This document shows positions 58,331-64,000 of a stretch of 64,000 nt of DNA, piece by piece. The notes under the pieces are model-generated. The model was given only the letters and a program-made list of their open reading frames with translations. It ran no database searches and was not told the origin of the DNA. Location: contig NC_060251.1 in assembly GCF_921293095.1 (NCBI RefSeq), positions 100,302,566-100,366,565 of the forward strand, written 5' to 3'. Numbering within the stretch: position 1 is the first letter of the stretch; every line of letters starts with the position of its first letter. Position numbers and translations under genes: made by a program. This stretch comes from Ischnura elegans. Lineage: Eukaryota; Arthropoda; Insecta; Odonata; Coenagrionidae.

Positions 58331-60504
58331 GAAAAAAATTTTGATTTTTACATAAACAAAATGTTTTTTTATTTTTCCTTTAGAAAATGTACGTTTTCGG
58401 AGATTTATCCAGGAGACCGGAGGTCGTCCTTAATGCCGCTATCGAAGAAATAAATCCTTTGCATCCTACTGTGTCGCAATTCCGCGATGGACGTTTTCCA
58501 AAGCACTACATGAAACAATTAACTTTGTTCGCAATCACGCGCTCTGGTGCAAATTAATGTAACCCAAAGATGAAATTCATTATGTAAAAACGCAGATTGT
58601 CACGCATTAATCGATAATCAGTTCTCTAAACAGTTTGTAAGGCAAATATTTTTTTCATGACGACATTTAATCACACGAGATAATGGAACATTCTCGAAGT
58701 GAAAGAGATTATTAATTCTTAAAAATACTCTTCCTTCCCTCTTAATCAAAGTATTACGCCTTTTTTGCAACTTATTACTCATGAAAAAATATTTATTATC
58801 ATGAAATTTTCAAGATACTTACAATATAGAAGAAATTTCTCAACAATTGCCAGTATCTCAAAAAAATTCCAATAGTCACAATTATATTAACACCTTTTTA
58901 TGTTAGATTTTTTATTAGAAGGTATTCTCTTCCATCTATTCCCTAATAGTTCTAAATCAGACAAATGAATGTAATGTTACGAATTGATTATATGTTAAAA
59001 CATAATGAGTAATGTTAAGGATACTGTGGTCTAATAAACGCAGACTTAAAATATCCCTAAGGAGAACACGATTGAGAATTCTTAGAAACAGCTCCCTCTC
59101 AAGCGGTGGTTTTAAGCCACTTTTTCAACAAGGCGCAACACTCATTAATAACTTACGCTTTTATGTATCCGATAGTTTCAGACTTCATTTCTTAAAAGTA
59201 GCTAACTTTAATATTATGGTATACTTAGTTATATTCTACATAGTTTTAATCATCTTTCCAACACGCTTCACCGTCTTACGCCATAATCAGGGAACTGAAT
59301 CTTTCGTTTAAATCAGCAGTAGGAAATTTTGCCGCCGAGTGGCTGGTATTTTAGCTTTAACCCACAGTATTGAAACCGTAAGAAAGATGTCCTTGATGGA
59401 TTTCATTTTTCTCTACTACGTAAAATTTAAAAAAATATTCAATTCCTAAATGCATACGGACGGAGATAAAGGCGGAAAATGAGTTGGAAAAAACAGTTAT
59501 ACAATAGAAGACTAAAATGCATATTCAAGAAGGATTTTAACGTTATTCTCATAACAAACTTTATTATTTTCAGGGTGCAAAAACAGAGAAGCTTTGAGAA
59601 AAATTTCCTGTATCTCTAAAATTTTATCCTGAGAAAGGACAGAGGTAAAATTTGAAATTTAACAGAGAAAAATGTTAGTAAGGGTCTTATATGCATTCCA
59701 TGAAAATTCAAGATGCCAGCGTTATATTGAAATGATTGATACGCCACGAGAAGAAAACAGTCAAGCGGGAGAAATTCCTAATTTTATGGGAGGAAAATGA
59801 AAGGAGGGAAAGCAAGAAGTAATATGAGTCACTTAAACGAGAGGTTGGAAGACGTTTATATTTCAATGGATTTTTTGAGTTCTCTTGATGATACACCGTT
59901 AAAACATATATTTTGGGAAGAGGCCAAAGGAATTGTTTGAAAAGCTCCCGATACATCGTGAAAATTACTCCGTAATATATCTCCCGATATTTGCAACTGA
60001 AAAAATCAAAGAATTATAAGTGTTATTCAGGAACCGATGAATTGGCTCAACAAGTGAATGAGCAACTGGTGAAGTCCAGTTAAATGGCTTTATTACACCA
60101 GGTCGAGTGGATCGATAACAGGCTATTCCCCAGCAGCCCACTCAGAAGCGATATTTGCGCGAAAGTGCCCATAAAATATATTCCGGCTCTGCCTGCGATA
60201 ACTCTGCTAAACATATTTCCGTTTTCGGTATCTAGAGACTCTCATAGTTGACCCGAGTTTACCATCATAGCTAAGACAACTGTGCTATATACATTCATTT
60301 ATATGAAAATATCATATTTTCCTTTACTTAAAATCACATCTTTACGATAGAACAGAGGCAGTCATGCACTTAAAGGGCAGCCCACTGTTACTGCCACCAA
60401 GATAACACTGTTTTCGCGCTGTTATTTGTGTTATAAAAAAATATGTAAACATAAAATATTACCGGATTTTTTTAATCTAAAGAAATGTAGCAACCACCAT
60501 AAAT
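58331..60504. other. Unassigned stretch
   Basis: No supported gene. The 99-codon frame at 59012-59311 has a basic start and hydrophobic end but no recognisable domain. The 82-codon minus-strand frame at 59708-59956 is also unrecognised. Confidence 0.4.
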
Positions 60505-60556
60505 ACACCTGACCGGCAATCGGGAGATCCGGGTTCGAATCCCGGCAAAGTCGAAT
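60505..60556 (+). repeat. tRNA 3'-half-like fragment
   Basis: CCGGGTTCGAATCCCGG (about 60529-60545) forms a perfect 5-bp T-arm stem with a canonical B-box loop. Upstream sequence does not complete a D arm or anticodon arm that I can fold. It is more likely a SINE or tRNA fragment than a functional tRNA. Confidence 0.5.
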
Positions 60557-60839
60557 ATTTGTTCATGGGGAACTTCATCCGTTGGTGTATTTGATATTTT
60601 TTAAATAAGAACAGCAGAAATGAAACACTAAAGGTAAAGCCATCACTTAATATTACAGAACCCTGACTATTTTTCTCACTACGTCTCTACGCTGACATTA
60701 TTGACCTTTAGTTCAGTACTCAATGGTATTCAATTCTTGATTTACCAGAAGGTAATGGATATTACTTACTTTAAATTCGTTAGGAAGTCATATTTTAGAG
60801 CTTCAGTTACAAGTGTAATGTTAATTTAATTTATTCAGA

Positions 60840-60960
60840 CTCAATGCGATATAGGATTAATGTTTGAAATAAAAGTTTCAAAATATTCCTGAGGACAGAA
60901 TAGATCTGACGAGGGAATCCTTTTCATGTACCCGAAGATATCATATACCGTATACTTTGC
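60840..60960. repeat. Diverged dispersed repeat (partner at 63130-63245)
   Basis: TAGATCTGACGAGGGAATCC and TTTTCATGTACCCGAAGAT correspond to TAGATCTAACTAGGGCACCC and ATTTCATGTGCTCGAAGAT near 63181-63222. This indicates an old duplication around the tandem array. Confidence 0.55.
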
Positions 60961-60968
60961 TAGTGTTA

Positions 60969-61708
60969 ATTTTAGTCTCAACCACGTTCAGTTGATAGTA
61001 AAGTCTGAGAAAAGGGTTTGGTGCTAGTTTCTTCTGATAATATGATAGTAGGTGTGGAATTGCAAATTAATGCTGTCCCTTTGATGCCTTAGCTACATCG
61101 TATACCCGAGAAAATTAAAATTTCCGCCTCAACTTGGAATTTAGTACTACAATGGATTAAAATAGTACAGGAAAAGAAGTTTAATTTTCTGACGAGATTA
61201 GTGATCTAATGACATTTTAGTATCAACTCCGTACAGTGGATAGTAAAGTCTAAGAAAAGGGATTTGTGTTAGTTTATTGTGATAAATTGACAGTAGGTGT
61301 GGAATTGCATATGAATGGTGCCCCTTTGATACCTTAGCTACATCGCATACCCGAGAAAATTAAAATTTCCGCCTCAACTTGGAATTTAGTACTACAATGG
61401 ATTAAAATAGTGCAGGAAAAGAAGTTGAATTTTCTAACGAGATTGGTGATCTAATGACATTTTAGTGTCAACTCCGTACAGTTGATAGTAAAGTCTAAGA
61501 ATAGGGATTTGTGTTAGTTTCTTGTGATAAATTCACAGTAGGTGTGGAATTGCATATGAATGGTGTCCCTTTGATGCCTTAGTTACATCGCAAACCCGAG
61601 AAAATGAAAATTTCCGCCTCACCTTGGAATTTAGTACTACAATGGATTATAATATGACATGAAAAGAAGTTTAATTTTCTGACGAGATTAGTGATCTAAT
61701 GACATTTG
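60969..61708 (+). repeat. Triple tandem repeat, 245-bp period
   Basis: GATAGTAAAGTCTRAGAA lies at 60994, 61239 and 61484 (unit starts 60991, 61236 and 61481), exactly 245 bp apart. Blocks such as GAAAATTTCCGCCTCA-like and GGAATTTAGTACTACAATGG recur in each unit. The third unit loses similarity after GATCTAATGACATTT near 61708. Units differ at scattered positions. No frame persists across units, so a protein-coding origin is unlikely. Confidence 0.85.
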
Positions 61709-62289
61709 AAGTTTGTATCTTTTGGAGATAACTTGAAATTCGGGGAATTGGGTTAGTATTATTGGGCTTAAAAGTCTAGTGTGCAACTTTTATCCTCAGG
61801 AGTTTCTCCGCTGGGAGTTATAATGCCGCTAAGATCTTTTCAATATTGAATTGCCTCGGAAGAATCTGAATTATTTATTTTTCTTGCAGTTTCTATGCAC
61901 CATCATAAAGTTTGACCTTGACTTTGGGGATCAAATATTGCATGCCACCCTCTGACTCCGCAAGTAGCATTGGACTTTTAAATTAAATGCTCGCCTCGTG
62001 CTGGCAGAATTGGGTCATATCCTTTTCTTCTTTTCAACCTGGAGGACATATTCCCTTCTTCCACTCCTTTGTACGAAACTTCAACAGAGTGATTTCTTGA
62101 GAAGAAGAGCTGAGTTACGGAAAGCTGCGATGTGGATAAGCCGAAAAGACGGCGAAGGAAATTTCAGTGGCTTGAATTACCATCTCGATGAAGTACGCGG
62201 AAGGGGTGGAAATGAGATCCTCTTATATTGTGTGATGGGAGAGATCATTCGGTCTACTTTCGGTGTAACCGTGTTCGCCTCGAATTTTT
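61709..62289. other. Unassigned stretch
   Basis: A 107-codon frame (61998-62321) lies here and runs into the next duplicated segment. It shows no recognisable domain. Confidence 0.4.
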
Positions 62290-62830
62290 CAAAATACTGC
62301 ACTAGTGAATGTAGTTATTGATTGAATCGAATTATTAGCTGGTCCTAAGAAATTAGATCGAAAATTAAATCTTTGTACGTTGTGGAAGGACTCCATTTTA
62401 GCAATGAAAAGCGCTTCGTTACTACCAAAATTTATATGATTTGAAAGTTGAAAGTAACGAAGTGTTTTTCATTGCTAATAGTCCAAAGAAGTTCAGCGTG
62501 AGAAACTTATTATTTATACGAGCGAATAAATTGATTAATGTATCTGAAAATCCGTTTGCTGATTTTTTTTCTTTAAACAGTTGTTTAACGAAACATATTT
62601 AGTCTACGTTACGCTATCCATTTTCCTTCTCGAATTTTTCAAAATATTTCACTAGTGAATGTAGTAATTGACTGAATTGTGTCATTAGCAAGTCTAAAAA
62701 AGTTCTGCGTCTGAAACATAGCTATTTTACGAGAGAATAAATTAATTAATGCACATGAAAATTCTTCGGCTGAATACCTTTTTCTCATTTCCTCAAGCAG
62801 TTAATCATTGCGGGAGAAATATATTTTGTC
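62290..62830 (+). repeat. Local direct duplication, one copy holding a hairpin insert
   Basis: TCGAATTTTTCAAAATA and CACTAGTGAATGTAGT recur at about 62280 and 62633. GAGCGAATAAATTGATTAATG (62520) corresponds to GAGAGAATAAATTAATTAATG (62733). The first copy has roughly 130 bp extra, including the hairpin at 62398-62478. Confidence 0.65.
62398..62478. repeat. Compact hairpin, 26-bp stem
   Basis: Arm 62398-62423 (starting TTAGCAATGAAAAGCG) pairs with 62453-62478 along 26 positions. The only departures are two that would be G-U wobbles in a plus-strand RNA. The loop is 29 nt. Size and shape resemble a microRNA precursor or a very small MITE. Confidence 0.6.
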
Positions 62831-64000
62831 TATAATGAATTAATCAATGATTTATCCTTTGATTGGTTTGCTAAATTTTCCCTCGCAATGTACTTTACCG
62901 GTTAACCATTTTATTTCCTTTATTTTTTATCACCATTCTTGTGAGTGCAAAATGCAGAACTGGGGGTTGAGCTTCTGAGGCCTCGAAACCGTACACATTC
63001 TTGTGAGTTTTCCTTAATTAGACCACCATTAGCGTTCCTTGATATTAGTTTTCATTTCAGCTATCCTGAGAAGATAACAGCTTCTGAACTTCTCTCCTTC
63101 TAGCACTTAAATACAAAAATACTTGTATATAACATAGATATGTGAAATAAACACGTTTCGAGAGATTCCTAAAGACACGTTAGATCTAACTAGGGCACCC
63201 ATTTCATGTGCTCGAAGATTTCAGGTGCAATCTATGGCATGCAGTACGGATAGAAATCATTCCAAATGATGATAATGTGGTAGACGTAGTAACTCATGGA
63301 TGGTAGGAGGAGGAATAATTCGCAGATAATACGCCTCTCGCATATTGTGCTGAAATCGTCGAATATAGTGCTGGATACTTATTGATAACAGCGTTCGTAA
63401 AAAGTTGCCTTGCATTAACATTTTAATTTCCTTTCTTTAAACTTATATTTATCAAATCTTGCTAACTACAATTCATTAAAATAACTTGCTGCTGCTCATT
63501 AGAGATTCATTAATCTTAACTTTTATTCACCATAACCATTTTTGTTACGATACTGTCAAAATTCGAGATCCTCATTATATTTAATATTCATAGCATACTA
63601 TAATAAAATTCATATATTTTTTACGAAAAAATCTTTCGAAACGTGAATTTGCTAAAATTAATTCGCAAATCTTCAATACATTCTATTTCAGTACAAAAGT
63701 GAACAATAGTAAAAGTATCGAGCTCTTTTACTACAAATTTAAGAATGCATTAGAAAGTAAAAATTTTCATTAATTTCCACGGACGCGTAAAACACGAAAT
63801 TCACAAAAATATCAGCTCTCAAAAACGTTGTCCGTACATCTTATGAAACCGAACGCTCAACAAAACCATAATGATAAACGATTCACAAATAATTAATAAT
63901 AATTAACCTTGTAGTCAGAACAACGCCCCATTAACAACAAAATGAGATGACCTCAGCGATACAGTGACCCATGCATGCTAATTGTGTAGTCCATAACCGT
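62831..64000. other. Unassigned AT-rich end of window
   Basis: No gene recognised. It includes the diverged repeat partner at 63130-63245. Otherwise there are only short frames. Confidence 0.4.

Noticed and set aside
60505..60556. Possible functional tRNA gene
   Set aside because: Only the T arm is perfect. I could not fold a D arm, anticodon arm or acceptor stem around it.
1..64000. CRISPR arrays, operons or prokaryotic defence genes
   Set aside because: No regularly spaced identical short repeats and no prokaryotic gene organisation. The tandem repeat at 60969-61708 has 245-bp units and no spacers.

Overview
This is an AT-rich animal chromosome window dominated by degraded transposable elements. 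I read it as a repeat-rich insect or other arthropod genome. The reasons are the one convincing gene (an intron-containing MADF-BESS protein, a class expanded in insects), short GT-AG introns, tRNA-derived SINEs, and RTE- and CR1/Jockey-like LINE remnants. There is no prokaryotic gene organisation. I cannot name the species from sequence alone.

The only protein-coding gene I can reconstruct with confidence is on the minus strand at 10389-11406. It has three exons, and their consensus splice sites and codon phases join into a 240-residue protein with an N-terminal MADF domain and a C-terminal BESS motif. A possible polyadenylation signal follows at 10009-10014. All other long open frames look like chance or transposon sequence. 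Three unassigned coding-like pockets (21852-21944, 42877-43089, 48076-48432) are listed at low confidence.

Layout. 1-10 kb: a Harbinger-like MITE nested in its own family (958-1421), a TA-flanked 646-bp element (2602-3247), two hAT-type MITEs with 8-bp target duplications, and a diverged Harbinger-like relative (7680-7914). 10-12.6 kb: the MADF-BESS gene and a tRNA-derived SINE. 12.6-22 kb: a second TA-flanked element (16135-16801), a degenerate long-period tandem array (18420-19690), a hammerhead-like inverted pair (20340-20550) and a clean 234-bp MITE (20806-21039). 22.8-25.5 kb: a repeat carrying many copies of a TGTCCGTGGACA-like motif, split by a 1291-bp hAT element. A second copy lies inverted at 57345-58330. 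27-31 kb: a long hairpin, a SINE-like repeat split by an inverted-repeat element, and a CCCAAGCAG-ended element. 32-36 kb: two RTE-type LINE remnants in opposite orientations around a cluster of local repeats. 41.8-42.7 kb: a CR1/Jockey-like LINE 3' end. 44-46.2 kb: further DNA-element MITEs and a CpG-rich island. 51-56 kb: duplicated segments and a hammerhead-like tail repeat. 61-62.8 kb: an exact 245-bp-period triple tandem repeat and a duplication containing a 26-bp-stem hairpin.

The most informative signals are the nesting events, which give exact insertion boundaries and relative ages, the multi-motif TGTCCGTGGACA repeat, the two hairpins, and the recurrent CTGAWGA-hairpin-AAAC modules. 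No genes form a recognisable pathway here. All calls come from reading by eye, and no database search was run.
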